Source: Podaxis mareebaensis (lineage: Eukaryota; Basidiomycota; Agaricomycetes; Agaricales; Agaricaceae). Taken from it: a stretch of 64,000 bases of DNA. Both the position numbers and the translations under genes were made by a program. Shown in pieces: positions 10,984 to 23,356 of the stretch (position 1 is its first letter; the number at the start of each line of letters is the position of its first letter). The stretch spans positions 1 through 64,000 of the forward strand of contig JAEUWP010000139.1 of the NCBI GenBank assembly GCA_018524725.1, read 5' to 3'. The notes under the pieces are model-generated. The model ran no database searches, was not told the DNA's origin, and saw only the letters and a list, made by a program, of their open reading frames with translations.

Positions 10984-11757
10984 CTAGACATCGGGCTTGT
11001 GCAACCGAAGCCGAGCGTATTTACTCTCGACCGTACCAATCTCTCTTATCTGGGCAATTATGGGCGCGAGAATCCTTTTGACGGCACGGTCACGGTCCTA
11101 CAGACAACAGGGTGAGCAACAAACGACGAAAAAATTGAGAGGAGGACGCACGGAGATAGACCCCCAACCAACCACACCCACATACATGTTGTCATGCTGA
11201 ACTGATGGGCCCCAACTCGACCCATAATGTCCAGGGATCGCCGTTGACTCACTTATCAGCTTTTCGACCAGAGGAGCCAACTCGTAGTTCCTATCGTGTC
11301 GCGGACGGAGCGTGATGTAAATGAATTGTGTAACGGGAGCAGAGACGGCCCTGAAGAAATTGGATTGTTGGAGGAGGACCTGTGTTATTTCTCCAGAACC
11401 GACCATGGCCTCCATGACTGGTAGTGCGAAGTCGACGTAGGCTTCGTGTTCCATGAAAGACTGGTGTGCAGTGAGGGTGTGCCAGGCTATGGGGAAGAAG
11501 TGAGAAGAGGAATGAGGGTAATAGGAAGAAACACACCCATTACCCAAATTCCGACCGAGGGGTCTTGTTCCTCGAAGCCATAGTATACACTGTGTCAATG
11601 ATAAAAGAACGGGCCTGTCGAAGGAACAGGCAACTCACCCAAGGAAGCCACTATCCGATGACACCTTGCTCACAGCCTGCAGGGTGTGGATGGGGTTTTC
11701 GAGATAAGACTTGGACGGGGTAAACCAGATGATTTCTGGCGCCAGCGGCGTGGCCAT
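10984..11757 (-). CDS. Small ABM-like (dimeric alpha/beta barrel) protein
   Basis: The spliced protein starts MATPLAPEIIWFTPSKSYL. It continues VYYGFEEQDPSVGIWVM-AWHTLTAHQSFM, and then FIYITLRPRHDRNYELAPLV. The spacing of aromatic and His residues (WHTLTAHQSFM) is what antibiotic-biosynthesis-monooxygenase-like ferredoxin folds show. The repeat of the pattern suggests a fused double domain. Such small proteins are usually cofactor-free oxygenases or stress proteins, but no catalytic role can be assigned here. The first introns are clear. The last one, near 11080-11150, has no ideal donor, and the end (YARLRLHKPDV then TAG) is my best join. Convergent with the acyltransferase gene. Confidence 0.6.
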
Positions 11758-14700
11758 GATGGGTTGTGGCGTTCAGTAGAGGAAGGAGGCGAAAGCGAGG
11801 TGCTTTTGAGCGAAGGTCGTTCCCCCCTAAAAAAAAATTCGGCGTGACCCTCTCTTGGAAGGGTGAAGTATTTTGAATGGAAGGGTCGTGTGGAATGTGA
11901 GGGTGTCGACAGGCACTCCGGCGTTTCAGCACACACACAGAAGGTGGTGATAGGCCCTTGGTAGGGACTTGGCGAAGAGATTGGTGAAGGGTAGTTAGGG
12001 ACGGGGGGAAACAAAGGCCGAGAGGATGTGATTTGCAAGGAGTGGTAATTCTCCAAGTTGATCGAGATAGGTCAGCAAGGTATAGACGCCCGATGCGCAG
12101 GGCGGCAGAAGTATGTTTGACTAGGCGAGGTAATTGGGCGGGTAGGTCTGGAGAGGCGCATATTGACGGTCTACGTTTGTGCATTTGAGGCTATGGGTCT
12201 GAGATTGGACTTCGAGCCATGTGAGACACACTGGACCAACGGGACGGTGTTCGTTGCGGCTTTCCGTAGATATCGGACTGAAGAGCCGTTCACAATTCAT
12301 TACCTCTGCTGGACCAAGGTTACTCCTGCGAGCTTCCTCGACTGGCACGGTAGGGATCGATCAATTTGGACTTTTCGACAGGTGAATCGGCGTTACACTC
12401 ACCTGTCTCACATATTATGACTGAGATTACCGATAATAGTCCGGAGTCGATGCGTAACTGCGATACCTAACGACATCGAAACAGAAAACAGAATGGTGTT
12501 TCATAGCAACGATTTCTTTCCCGAAACGCCAGGAGTGGGCCGCAAAGTTCCAAGACTTTCATCGGAGTTCCGGCCCAAGGCTCTTTACCGAACAGGGTGA
12601 TCGACCCGCAACGCGCAAGACATCCTTTCATTGTAGTATGTCCGCACGAGAGGGTGCTTCAAGGTCGTCGCAAACCGATGCATGACATAGGCCATACAAG
12701 AAGGTCCTTACCAGCTGGCTGGAACGTATAGGTGTGTTGCAGCTTGGCGTGTTCATCCGGGGAAGAGGTTAGATGGAATAAATCTTCTGAGTGTCGTCTA
12801 ATCATAAACCATAATAGACTGCTGATCTGTCGGAGAAGAATCTGGAGGAATCTCTTGTCTTCGGCCGTCGGTCCTTAGGCGATCACAAGGCAAGTTATCG
12901 ACTGGTCCGACTTGCTCCCTTGCGCTTCAAGGGGCGAAAGTATTTTGACCTGTTACATGTCATAATTAGTGGCAAGGAAGTGAACTAGGACCACATGACC
13001 CGAGGCTCAAGGTTCAGGCTGAGTACTGCAGTCAACCTTTGCCATGACGTCAAAGATCAGCTTGGACAATAACAGTGGGAAACGGCGTGGGAGAGACAAG
13101 CAGCCCACCCTAAACATGATAGCATTCGTATATATATCTTCCCACTTGGCTTTACTCTTCTTTGGAGTTGACTCCCCAACCGTTCGGTCAGTCGCCTACG
13201 GAGGGACTGGTACGTAGCTTATCATTGCCTTTCGTCTTCGTCTTCAGCTAATACATATTCCCAGAGGGCAGGACGCCCGCGGTTGTATCTGGGCATATGC
13301 CATATAGACGCATGGTTGCGTTCTGACATTCCTTTGAGGTGAAATGATATCACCTGCAAAGATATACTTCAAGGTGAGCTTATGCGTGCTTAATGTTACT
13401 TGATTTGCTCATCCCTGCACAGGAAGTTTCATGGGGAGACCTCCCACATTTGTGCTGAACAGCCGAAACCTGGCCGTATATACTGTACCACAAGTACTGC
13501 TTGAGAAGAGCACTCGTTCGACACCAGAACATCCGCGAGCTACAACTAGCTCGGCGTTTGGAAATGCATAGCTTGGGCAAAGCTATAGTTGAGATAAGCT
13601 AAGATAAGATGTGAGCTTAGCCTCCATCTTGCAGGAGAGACGTGGAGTTCTCTATTTCAGTGTCAAAGATCTCGTATGGTTTTTGGCAAATTTGTTCGCA
13701 AATCAATTACCCCAGGCCATTCTTCCGGCAATGTTACGTAGTTGCATGTGTAGCTAACCTAATGTTGTTGACTACATCCGATTGTCAATAGTAGGATGTA
13801 GAGCTTTATCCATGTTGGATGTGAGAGTACTTGTTTGTGGGTGAGTAGCTAAGGATTGACATGCCATGCGAGTCTGAGATTCATGCCTTGCTGATGTACT
13901 CACAGCTAAGAGTTCATTCTCATTGATGGGCTTGGGGATATTGCTGTTCGCCTTGCGCTTAACAAGGTAGACAGAGTCCAACAGACCGCGCGGCCTGGTG
14001 TCTTTGGGGTTTGTAGCTTTTCTCTGCCGGCCTTGATACGCCACAAACTCTGGTCCTCCTGTCTGACAGTAAACACAAGATGGGGCAATCTACTGTATAT
14101 ACTGATCCAAATCAATTGCGCGCTGGCTAGCTTTCATGGGTCCTCAGAGAACCACAAAACTCTACATGCACCCTTCGCTCGCCTCAGCAGTGTTTGATAG
14201 GACGTACTCCTTTCGATCCCACTCCGGTAGCTAGCTGTACAAGAGTACTCGAGCCTGTCGTGGCTTGCATCGCTAGTTGATGGGACAGCGCCACGAGGAT
14301 TCGAGAGGCGAATATCGCTCCAATCGTCCATCTCCCCGCGCATCAACAAGAAAAAGGGGGAAATCGGGTGGGTTGACGATAGCCGGGTTCCCCTAAGTGA
14401 TTTCCACCAAAGTGACGATCGTGGGCGTTTGCTAACTGGGACTGAACCAAAAAGTATCGGTCTCATACTGTTGTCTTGGGCGTTTACTTCGCCTGTAGCG
14501 TCGAAGACCCAATCGCACTCGCCTTTCAGCACGTATATCCGATGCACGAGATACGGAGGTCGTGAACGGGTAGAATCGTGTTCCCAACTCGGACGCCTGA
14601 CGCATTCGTACTTCGTCCGAGTTACTGGTCGAACATACTACAGCATGGTCCCCCTCCTAGGATTTCACCGGGCTCCCCTGCTAATACCCCCGCCAAAAGA

Positions 14701-15089
14701 GTCGGGGATATCCTGTCGCACGACGACAATACTATACTCGCAGCCAACCAATTTCCGCAGATCTTCCATTTCGAGCGACCAGCACCATCTCGGACTCGAC
14801 GGACCCTACGGCCGCCTCCACCGTGGATGTGTCTTTTAATTTGGTGCTTATACCCATGAAGTGTGTGACGTTGTGGGATGCCATTGCACTATTACGCTCT
14901 GGAGGTGTGGTATACATTTTTAGTGCACCAGAGGGTATATATGGAGTCGAGTACGAGCAAGAAAACGAACGGATAGAATTACTGCCCCCAAGGCCGGAGC
15001 GTCCAAGTCGATAACTACTGTCCGATCATAAATTAGCCTAAGGTCCTGGTATACTAAAATAATAGTGTTTGTCAAGATAAATAGATAAC
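11758..15089. other. Gene-poor interval with doubtful exon fragments
   Basis: In these 3.3 kb I find no gene I can name. On the minus strand about 13915-14068 looks exon-like: it is flanked by CAG on one side and GTGAGT on the other, and encodes a basic segment (LLDSVYLVKRKANSNIPKP). On the plus strand, ATG at 13116 opens a short hydrophobic reading frame with a plausible GT-AG intron at about 13212-13265. A strong intron-like pair sits at about 13374-13422. These could be remnants of a decayed gene or of a short transcript. Frames near 14134-14547 and 14823-15014 have no family resemblance. Confidence 0.35.
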
Positions 15090-16590
15090 TTAAGAGTCTT
15101 GGTCCGATTGCACAAGCTCCTTGGCCAATCTTGCAAGCAGTTCGTCAGATTTGGGATTTCGAGGAAAAGATTTACCATCCCCTGGTCTACAATATCAGTT
15201 AGCATTCACGGACTCTAAACGAGGATCGGAATTCAAGAACGTACGATGATCCGCCGCAGAATAGTCGAAACAGCCAGCCGTACTTGTGATTCCAGCCAAA
15301 AGCTTGGGACCAGTTCTTTCGCCACCCGAGGTCATACAGTCGAATGTAGCCATGCGCATCTCTCACGAGCCTGCGTTGCTCGTATGATAACTCGGGTTCA
15401 ACAGGCGGGTCGGATAGGGAGTGATTACCGCGTGGAAGAGGAGGGAGGTGCCGTAGTAGCATGAAGGGTGTGACGTTTTCAAGAGTCGTTTGGTTGGTTC
15501 TATTCAGACAAATTTAGGGCTGTCGGGGTTTTTTTAAGCAAGAAAGACTCAGCATACGAGATAAGGTAGATGTGATAACACCAAAAGGAGCCGATCACGA
15601 GTGTGAAAACCAAGCCCGCGAATGATAGTGCCAACTCGTGGATAGGCGTAACTTCGTTCTGGAAATTGTGGTTAGAAGCCAAGGAATTTGTTGGGAACTT
15701 GGGCATCGACTTACAACGGCGAGAGGATTATTGAATGCATAAAGTAGGGCAGATATCGATATAACAGAAATGTATATGGCAAGGAGGGTAATACAAGTCA
15801 AGAAATGAACGAAGGCAGGGTATGTTCGGTGACCCTAAGATTGCATTAGTCGGTATGTGAACACGAGAACAGACGAAAGGTACCCACAATGCATTTAGAG
15901 GCTAGCCACGGGCAGTGATGGTCTGAATAGCATGTGAATAAGCATTTTTTCAAAGAAGCAACAATCGGACTGACCCATTTTCAGAACGCACCGGCCACAT
16001 ATATTGCAGTGGTGTGTTCTTTCGGGTTTTGGCGCCTATCAAAAGTGGGTCAACAGCCCGAATGAATGGGAGCATAGAACCCGTACCCAACACTTGCGGC
16101 ACCATTTGCTGGGGTGACTATAATCGTCAGACGGCATCAGCGCTTCGGTGATATCCAAGTCGTCGTCTGCATCGCTGCTGCCTATCGGTTTCGGCATTGT
16201 AACGGGTCCAGGGTCACGAGCGATACAAACGATGAGAGATGAGAAAGCAAGGAAGGTCAGAGTGTAGGTTATGCAGAGGTGAATTCCGAAAGCATAGGTT
16301 TGACCCATGGTCAACAGGTGGAAGTCAACGAGCATATAGAGCAAGGAAGGGTGGGGCGCAAGGATCAACAGAATAACCACTAGACATTGAACAGAAGATT
16401 CGGTGAGCATGTAAAATTCGACGATAATACCACCGATGCACGTACCGCAGAGTGGTACATAATGATACCATCGTTTCACAGCAGTTTCATCGTCGTATCT
16501 AGGTGAGCTGGAGAACGAGCTACCAGTCGTTGGAGGAGTCCGCGATTGTAATTCGAAACCGAGATTGAGCAAAGGAAATCTTCGGGCCAT
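15090..16590 (-). CDS. PFA4: DHHC palmitoyltransferase, PFA4-like
   Basis: Transfers palmitate from CoA to cysteines of membrane proteins; PFA4 orthologues work in the ER (for example on chitin synthase Chs3). The zinc-binding Cys-rich domain is assembled over two introns. It starts WCRKCW, continues APKPERTHHCNICGRCVLKM, and then reads DHHCPWLASKCIVGHRTY with the catalytic DHHC. Helices come before it (VQCLVVILLILAPHPSLLYM and a following pair) and after it (LTCITLLAIYISVISI; LALSFAGLVFTLVIGSFWCY). The C-terminus has YDLGWRKNWSQAFG and GDGKSFPRNPKSDELLARL, the tail pattern typical of fungal PFA4. The ATG at 16590 (MARRFPLLN) was chosen because the frame before it starts only at GTG. The symbol rests on overall layout. 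Confidence 0.85.
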
Positions 16591-17266
16591 CGTCACGCCG
16601 TGGTTTTCAGGTCAGTAAGATGAGTGCGTTGTGGGTCCTAAGAGTCATAAAATACAACAGGAGGAAGGAAAAAAAGAAAATGAGCGGCTGTTGAAGATAA
16701 CGTGAAAGGGAGTGAGCGTGAAAGAGGCGGTTGCCATTGCAGGCCGTCATTTGTTCAGAAGCGCTGTCACAGTCGTAACGCGTCGCTAGCACCTTGTGTG
16801 TGGATAGCGAGCAAAATCCTGCAAATCCGCTAGTGAAACCTCCTAGAAATAATGTAACTGTTGACCACCTTTTTCGCAATGCTTGCTGATGTTCCAAAGA
16901 GCGCGGCGCCGAGAACCCCATCTGAATGGGAATCATGGGCGCATGAGCGTTGACAGCTCTCGCCGAAGTTTATCGGGTATCCATAAAAAATCTGCGCAAG
17001 GGTACATTCCTCTGTTGATATTGCACTTCACTCAGCCTCGATCGCCACAGTAGTCGATGACAGACAACCTTGGAGTCGAGCTCCCGTCGTTCGTCCAGGA
17101 CTAACACGAGCCCGAAACGGCGGCGCTTGAGCAGGTCCGGCGACCGCAAAGTAAAGCCGGACCCTCGGCGCCTGATTTACCCGGAATGAACGCTTCATCC
17201 CCGTATTTCAATCAGGTAGCGGACATATGCTGTCGTGCCGCATTCTTTGACTAACAGCCTGCATAC
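16591..17266. promoter_or_regulatory. Divergent intergenic region (palmitoyltransferase / thioesterase)
   Basis: This 676-bp space between two divergent starts contains both promoters. A 109-codon minus-strand frame (16607-16936) overlaps the palmitoyltransferase leader but shows no family resemblance. No clear promoter motif is visible. Confidence 0.35.
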
Positions 17267-18497
17267 ATGGCCCCCTTCAGTAAGGCTATTAGCCTCCAGC
17301 CTACCTCGCAAACAGCTGGTAGGGACGGAAGAGTGTATCATGGGACGGTAGACCCTGACTGGGTTGTTGTTAGGTATGTGGTCCGTCGGTCGTTTGTTGT
17401 TCATAGCTGACTCTCAACTGGTTACAGGATACCCCACGGAGGTACCCAAGGGCACAACAATCATCTCATTTGAAAACTGACATGTAAATATTATAGGATA
17501 TATCCTTGCCTTGCTGGTTGAAGCCGTGATACAATTTCAATCGACTACACCCCACAAGGACCCTGTCCATGTCACTGCACACTTCTTGCGACAGTCTACC
17601 GCTGGAGATTTCGAGATCCATGTTCGCGTCGTCAAGTTTGGAAGGGGATTCACGAATCTGGTAGCAGAGCTCTTCCAGAAGGTGCGCTCCCCGCATGTTC
17701 ATGTCAGAGACGTAACTGAAGCATAATTGTTGGATAGAATACCCTCAAAGTCACCACCCACATGATATTCGCGCACAATGGGCCTGCCCCTGGAGACAAG
17801 GCTAACCTGACTCTTCAACCGCCGTCGACGTACGCGCGACGTATACCACTCCACCTACATCCTTCAGAGGCGCCCAAGAGGGATCCACAAGACCGATGGG
17901 TATTCGCAAAGCACGTCGAGTGGACACAAGAGCCTGATATTGAGGCAAGGAATGCGCCAGACCACCCTAATCGGACGAACAGCTCGACTATCGGAGGTGA
18001 AGGTGTCGAATGGGGAGCTTGGTTCGGGTTCTCGGACAAAGAAGAGAAGATCACCAACCCATCTATCCCCTTCCTCGTTGATGTTTTCCAGAACTTGCCC
18101 ACTTTACTTCCTCGGAGCGAAAGAAAGGGTTTGGTCAATAGGTACGGATTCTCGTTATCCACACCGATGACCGGCTTATCATATTCAATATCTCCATAGC
18201 TGGTTCCCAACCGTTACGCTCTCAATCGAATTCAAAGCTCCTATCCCACCTCCTTCCGAATATCATGCCGATCGCACCGTTGGTGTCTACTCCAATGGCA
18301 GGTTTATGAATCACCCACAAGGCCGGCACGAAGCCTATGTAGAAATTTGGACCGCGCCAACCAACATTGGTGAAGGCAAGCCCATTGATGGGTGGAGGGA
18401 CAAGCAGGTGTGCCTGGCTATCGCTACCCAGATGGCCTTGGCTATCCCGTTTGGTGAAGCCAGTAAAAGAGCAGACAGAGAGGCTGCTAGGCTCTGA
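17267..18497 (+). CDS. Thioesterase-like superfamily protein (double hotdog)
   Basis: Resembles the fungal acyl-CoA thioesterase-like family (4HBT_3 type), which hydrolyses acyl-CoA to the free acid plus CoA. The start is MAPFSKAISLQPTSQTAG. WVVVRIPHGGYILALLVEA carries the hotdog-helix HGGY motif, assembled over two introns (about 17371-17427 and 17441-17496). VHVTAHFLRQSTAGDFEIHV is the expected strand pair. The second half contains TVTLSIEFKAPIP and HEAYVEIWTA, which would be the second hotdog. Later introns lie at about 17682-17730 and 18141-18199. The protein ends SKRADREAARL. The second hotdog's catalytic residues cannot be judged by eye. Divergent from the palmitoyltransferase gene. Confidence 0.78.
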
Positions 18498-19365
18498 TAC
18501 TGGACTCATCTAGACCTAGACTGACTAGATTCTGCATTGTCACTAGTTTACCCGGCTGGCTGTGTGTTTTTTGTACCCACTGTTAATCAGAATTTACCTT
18601 TACGCAAGCAAACCTGCGACTGGGATCAACGGACTTTGGACAGCCATTCGGTCACTGTTTAGATCACGCGTGCTTCGCGCAAACACATATGAACGTGTTT
18701 CAACCTTCGGAGTCAACAACTCATCATCCAATACTACGGGAGAATACCATATCTAAGTAGCATTTAATCAGACACGATACCACATTGTCCAATACACATG
18801 GCTACGCGAAAGCACAGCTAATTCAATGATGACCTCATTACCATGATGACAAGGGCTGGGTATCATGGCACCCTTTTCGACCAGTTTCCAGCCTCCAGCC
18901 CAGCATCCAGATCTCCATAGGCACGAAAGGACACACGACTGTGCATGCGGCAACCCGCACCCCGCGTGCGTGGTCTCCGTCCTGATTCCGTGACATTTCC
19001 CCGCCCAGGACCCCCGGCACCAGCAACCCAGGCCAACCAATCAAGCCAATCAGGTGTATTTCTGTCAACCCTTCAAGCATGATTTCCGAACGGTTTGCAA
19101 CTTTTCACGATGCTCTCTTATTATAACCGGCGCATAAATAACCCCAGGTTTGGTAAGGACGGCGTGTACGGCAGCCCCTGTCTCTACTAATAAAAGCCGT
19201 CGCTGGTCGACTGCTTTCGGATCCCACTGCTCTCGTTCTCTCCTCTCGATCTCACTTCCAGCATCCGTTCTCTCAGTTTCGGCCCCGTGCCGCCTTTGAC
19301 CCCGTTGCCCCCTTCTTAATCTCTCTCACTTTAACGCGGAGACTAAGACCAAAGCGTGGTAATCT
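18498..19365. other. Intergenic with CT-rich leader before the lipoyl-domain gene
   Basis: This 868-bp gap holds no supported gene. Its last 170 bp are markedly pyrimidine-rich (19200-19335), like the leaders of well-expressed fungal genes. TATA-like A/T runs occur at about 19120-19140. Confidence 0.4.
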
Positions 19366-20362
19366 ATGTCCCGTTCATTGAATACTGTTTCACGGGTTGT
19401 TGCCAATACACAAAAGTCTGCGCAGACGCAGGCATACGAACGGAGTGGAGCACGAGGTGAGCACTGGCATCCATTTCTTTCATTTACCGCCTATTCATCG
19501 GTTAACCTGGTTGTTGATTGTACAAAATAGGCTTTCATGGTTCTCTCCGGCGTCAAGCGATATTGATGCCTGCAATGTCGCCTCTCATGAATGAGGGCAC
19601 CATCACTCGGTGGAAGAAGAAGGAAGGAGAGGCCTTTGCTCCTGGTGACGTCCTCCTGCAAATCGTATGTCCGACCCTGATGCCTCCACCTGAACTATGA
19701 CTCACAAAAAGCCTCGCCAATCAGGAATCAGACATTGCCATGATCGACGTCGAGGCGCACAGTCCCGGAATTCTAGGAAAAATCCTGGTGGGTACACCCA
19801 TCCCCACTTTATTCCCTCCACTCCATTCTGACTCATTTCTCCGTTGACAGCTTCCAGATGGAACGACCAATGTCCCCGTTGAGCAAGTCATCGCTCTCGT
19901 CGCACGGGACAAACAAGAACTCACGGCTCTCCAATCTATGAACCTCAACGTACCCACGCCTCCTCCATTGAACCCTATCCCCTCACCGCCGAGCACAAGT
20001 GCCAACCCTTCTTCACGCAATGCTGGAGGATCCAGGCCACCCGCAATCAAAATGCCACACACCCCTTCGTTCTATGAGATGCAGGCCGCGAACCGGTCCC
20101 GCCCAACTACGCCGTTGTCTGCGGGTTTCAAATTAAAGCCGACCAGTGACGAGGTAAAAGTCTAAATCCAAGGACTTGTGGACGGGTTTCTGACATTCTG
20201 TTTATTAGCTGAGCGGCGCTGCGATCCGGAGAAAGATCGTAGTCAGTTTTACTGGTAATCCACCCAAAACACCGTGTATGTTTCCTATTTTTTTTTTATT
20301 ACTGCTCTAGAATCTTGCTCAATGGACTTACAGATTTGCGGCAACGCGATGAATATTTCTAA
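19366..20362 (+). CDS. Lipoyl-domain (biotinyl/lipoyl hotdog) protein, Pdx1-like, no lipoyl lysine
   Basis: The first exon ([16 protein letters not shown]) is basic and Ser-rich, as in a mitochondrial presequence. The domain then reads [35 protein letters not shown] and, after an intron, [20 protein letters not shown]. This matches the lipoyl domain of pyruvate dehydrogenase E2 and of protein X (E3-binding protein). The turn that normally reads D-K-A is D-I-A, so the lysine that carries lipoate is isoleucine (19734-19736). After the domain come a Pro/Ser-rich stretch and a short tail ending LRQRDEYF. No E3-binding or acyltransferase domain is present. It may be a structural accessory of the pyruvate dehydrogenase complex or a diverged paralogue. 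Five introns are inferred. Convergent with Rad1, about 120 bp apart. Confidence 0.75.
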
Positions 20363-20481
20363 TTCCTGTTCCACGAAAAAATAGACAAGGCGTACACAAG
20401 CGTACAGTCTTATTGGGTATGGTGATGTATAATGTTATATGTATATTGCTTGTTGTAGACTATAAATGACTTCATCATGTA

Positions 20482-22046
20482 TCAAACCACTTCATCGTCG
20501 AGCGCTAGACACTAGGGGAATAATAAGAAATAGAGAGAATGAACAAAACGGAAACCTTACTTGAAATTCAATAAAAGCCTGAGGGCCTTCGCCGTCAGGC
20601 CCTCTTGCCTTCGGCGATGGCATCATGAATTGCAAACTCAATAAACCTTCGTCGTCGATACGTAGTGATGTTTTCGTTGAGCTTTGAAGAGCACGTAATG
20701 TTTTGGCTATATGTGTAAACCGATAACTGCAATGACCAGGGTCAACTATGGTCGTCTATGAACGGAGTGGGTGGCTTGCCTGAAACTGATGCTACGTGTG
20801 CATTCAAACGATTCTAGGACATCTCTATCATTGGGATAGTCCATCTATGCGTATACATCAGTATAAGATGGAGATTGCGCACAAGAAAAGTGCTCACTTC
20901 AGTGGTACCAAAGTTTCCGTCTGCTTTTATTCGGAGTATGGGTTTCGTTGTACCACGCTTTCGCTGTCTTCCAGCTACTGGGTTGTTCATCGCCTCTGGA
21001 GGGTTGCTGATGAAGGTGAGCTTGTCACACGATGGATCAAGTTCCGAGAGAGCATCCCTGAACCAAGACGACTAAAACACTTAGTGCACATGCGAGTTGT
21101 TCATGCCGATGAGATACCTTCAAGATGATCTTCAGAACCCTACCAACATGAATATTCAGAGAAATTTCCAACGGGAAAAGCTAAGACAACGCACATCCGG
21201 TCGTTGTCAAAGTCGAAATCTAATTGAGGTTCTGGTTCATAGGTTGCAATTTCGCATGTTGTCGTGGGACCATTCGCGTCTTCAGCACTAGGATGAGAGG
21301 TTTGTCATCCCCAGTGGACGCCGGCAAAAGAAACACAGTCGTACATGACCAAAGTCAGGGGGTATCCACCAGCGTAACTCATACGCATCCCAGTGCGCTT
21401 CTCAGAGCCACCAAGCATGAACGGCTCAATCCGCCTCCCTCGTCCACGAGCCTCGTCTTCTTCACCACTTTCGCGACCGGAGCCTTCGTCATGTTTTCGC
21501 CATCGTTTATTTCCTCCACTTCCACCTCCACCAGTACTAGATGAGGCCGGACCGGCGGTACCAAAGATGTTGAGACAGTCGATAACAGTATTCAACGGCA
21601 CTTCAAATGCTGCGCTGTCCATTTCTTCGTCTTGTGTAGATTGCATGAGATCATCATTTTGTGAGTTCTCGGAGTAATACGCGTATTCATCGAAGATATC
21701 GGAGAAGATGAATGCCGTGCCTGTATGAATGGATGATTGCTCAATTATGATTTATTCGATTGTTGAAGTTGTAGGGTAATCACCAGTGACTGTCCGTGCT
21801 TCTTCTACTTTGACCGTCAGTCCGCGCCGCGTAACGGTTACTGTAGCACGCTTCCACAAAGTGAGAGTCGTTCATATGAGTTGGAGGTGCTAACTACATT
21901 GTTGAAGTTGACTCCTCGTAGGAGAGCTGTGAAGTAACGTATGTCGTGCACGGAGGCTGTAAGAACCTATAAAGTCACGCAGTTCAACGCAAAGAGTCTA
22001 TCCGGCTACGACGGAGACAACATACAGGTGGTCGTTCTTCAGGCAT
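20482..22046 (-). CDS. rad1: DNA damage checkpoint clamp subunit Rad1
   Basis: Subunit of the Rad9-Hus1-Rad1 (9-1-1) ring, which is loaded at damaged DNA to activate the ATR-type kinase. Spliced exons give MPEERPP-VLTASVHDIRYF, TALLRGVNFNN, RATVTVTRRGLTVKVEEART and FIFSDIFDEYAYYSE. Then follow VPLNTVIDCLNIFGTAG, KIILKSSWFRDALSELDPS, KTLRALQSSTKTSLRIDDEG and LLSLQFMM. The protein ends FIEFQ-CLALDDEVV. This order is that of the Rad1/Rec1 sliding-clamp fold. A low-complexity Gly/Ser/Arg insert follows the IFGTAG segment. Eight or nine short introns are inferred. One (20727-20779) has a GC donor (CAG|GCAAGC). The start is the only ATG that joins the conserved second exon in frame. Confidence 0.88.
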
Positions 22047-23356
22047 TGGTTTTCCGAATGAATAAGTCGCGGAAGAATGTTGTGATTGGCCAATGACCGT
22101 CAGACCGCGACGCGTTATTTGGCCTAGTGGCACCCCGGCAAACAATCACTAGAGGGCTTATCGCAAGTGTGTAACACAAGGCCGGGTCTTTCAACATCCC
22201 GCGTCCGCATCTTTAATCTTCACCTCATCATTTCCTGTGTCTATGCACACCCCTTCGCTTCCATTGGGAAGAGTGCGAAGTTGCGTTGCATGACGTAATT
22301 GTTTGTTTGAGAGACTGGGACCCACAATAATCCGCGAGATCGCAACTTAGGAACTGCCCTGAGCCCTAACTCGCTATTTCTGATCCGAGGTGGTTTCTTA
22401 GTGGTGCCCTGGAATGCATTACACCTACTTCGATCGGCTGCTGAAGTACCGAATTTCCAGACGACGACTTCCCGGTTATCATCGTTGATTCACCATCAGG
22501 CTGCGCAACGCAACAAATGTGGCCCCCACCAACTCCGCACGGGAGAGGACTCTGACATATCCTGTCCCACTTTCACGGCCTGAATTTTGATAAGAGAACT
22601 ACCCGCCCTTCGGTCTAAATTTACTACAGGGGTGCTAGGGCGGACCACGCATGCGACCCCTGGAAAACATTGGCAAGCTAATGGAGTCAGTTCAGGACCA
22701 TAGTGGGCGTCTGAGGCATGCAATGAGGCAAGGAAGGCTGCTTTGGTCAACCTAGGCTCCGGAAGGCCGAAGGGTCTGCATCGGATTTGCTGAGTCCTCT
22801 GCTATCTGATCATCTTCTGCAAATGCACTCACCACGTAACAAATTCGACGCCGTGAGACGCAAGCGCCCGAAGAATAAGATCCCCAAGTAATAGGGTAGC
22901 GGCCGCTTGAAAGTGACGGCGACATCAACGGATTATTAGTGAAGGCCCACATCTGGGCACCTGGGTGCAATGGAAATGTGCAGATTGCCGGGAACAACAG
23001 GACATATATTAACAGTATTCACCGGACAAGGAGCTCCGAAGGTCTAGGGATGAAACTTCCAATGTCTCGGACTATTTCGAGACGTTACTCCGACACTATT
23101 AGACGTACTACGAGGGTGCCGCCTGTTCAAAAAGGAGCAGACGCTGTCGCAAAAGACGGGCCAAATCCTCGACAACTCCTCATTCCTGTAACTTAAAATG
23201 CTACATGGCCAGTTTACCCAGTAAAACCATGAGCCCAGGAAGGAAAAAGAAAGAGAAGAAAAGAAAAACAATCAAACACGGTTCGAGCTCTGCCCAATGT
23301 TGTCTTGGTCGATGTCAGTGTACCTTGAACTCGAAAAATCCAGGGATGATGGAAGG
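22047..23356. other. Intergenic, no gene recognised
   Basis: 1.3 kb between the Rad1 start and the DUF6533 stop, both on the minus strand. Open frames of 60-85 codons occur in several frames but lack introns or family motifs. The Rad1 promoter should lie at its left end. Confidence 0.35.

Noticed and set aside
11651..12184. 177-codon minus-strand open frame
   Set aside because: It overlaps the start exon of the ABM-like gene in another frame and has no motif or splice support.
16607..16936. 109-codon minus-strand frame with a hydrophobic end
   Set aside because: It is immediately upstream of the palmitoyltransferase but does not splice into it, and no homologue is recalled. Probably leader sequence.
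20581..20604. Hairpin GAGGGCC-loop-GGCCCTC resembling a terminator between two convergent genes
   Set aside because: It lies inside the coding exon of rad1 (KARGPDGEGPQ), so the symmetry is most simply a by-product of codons.
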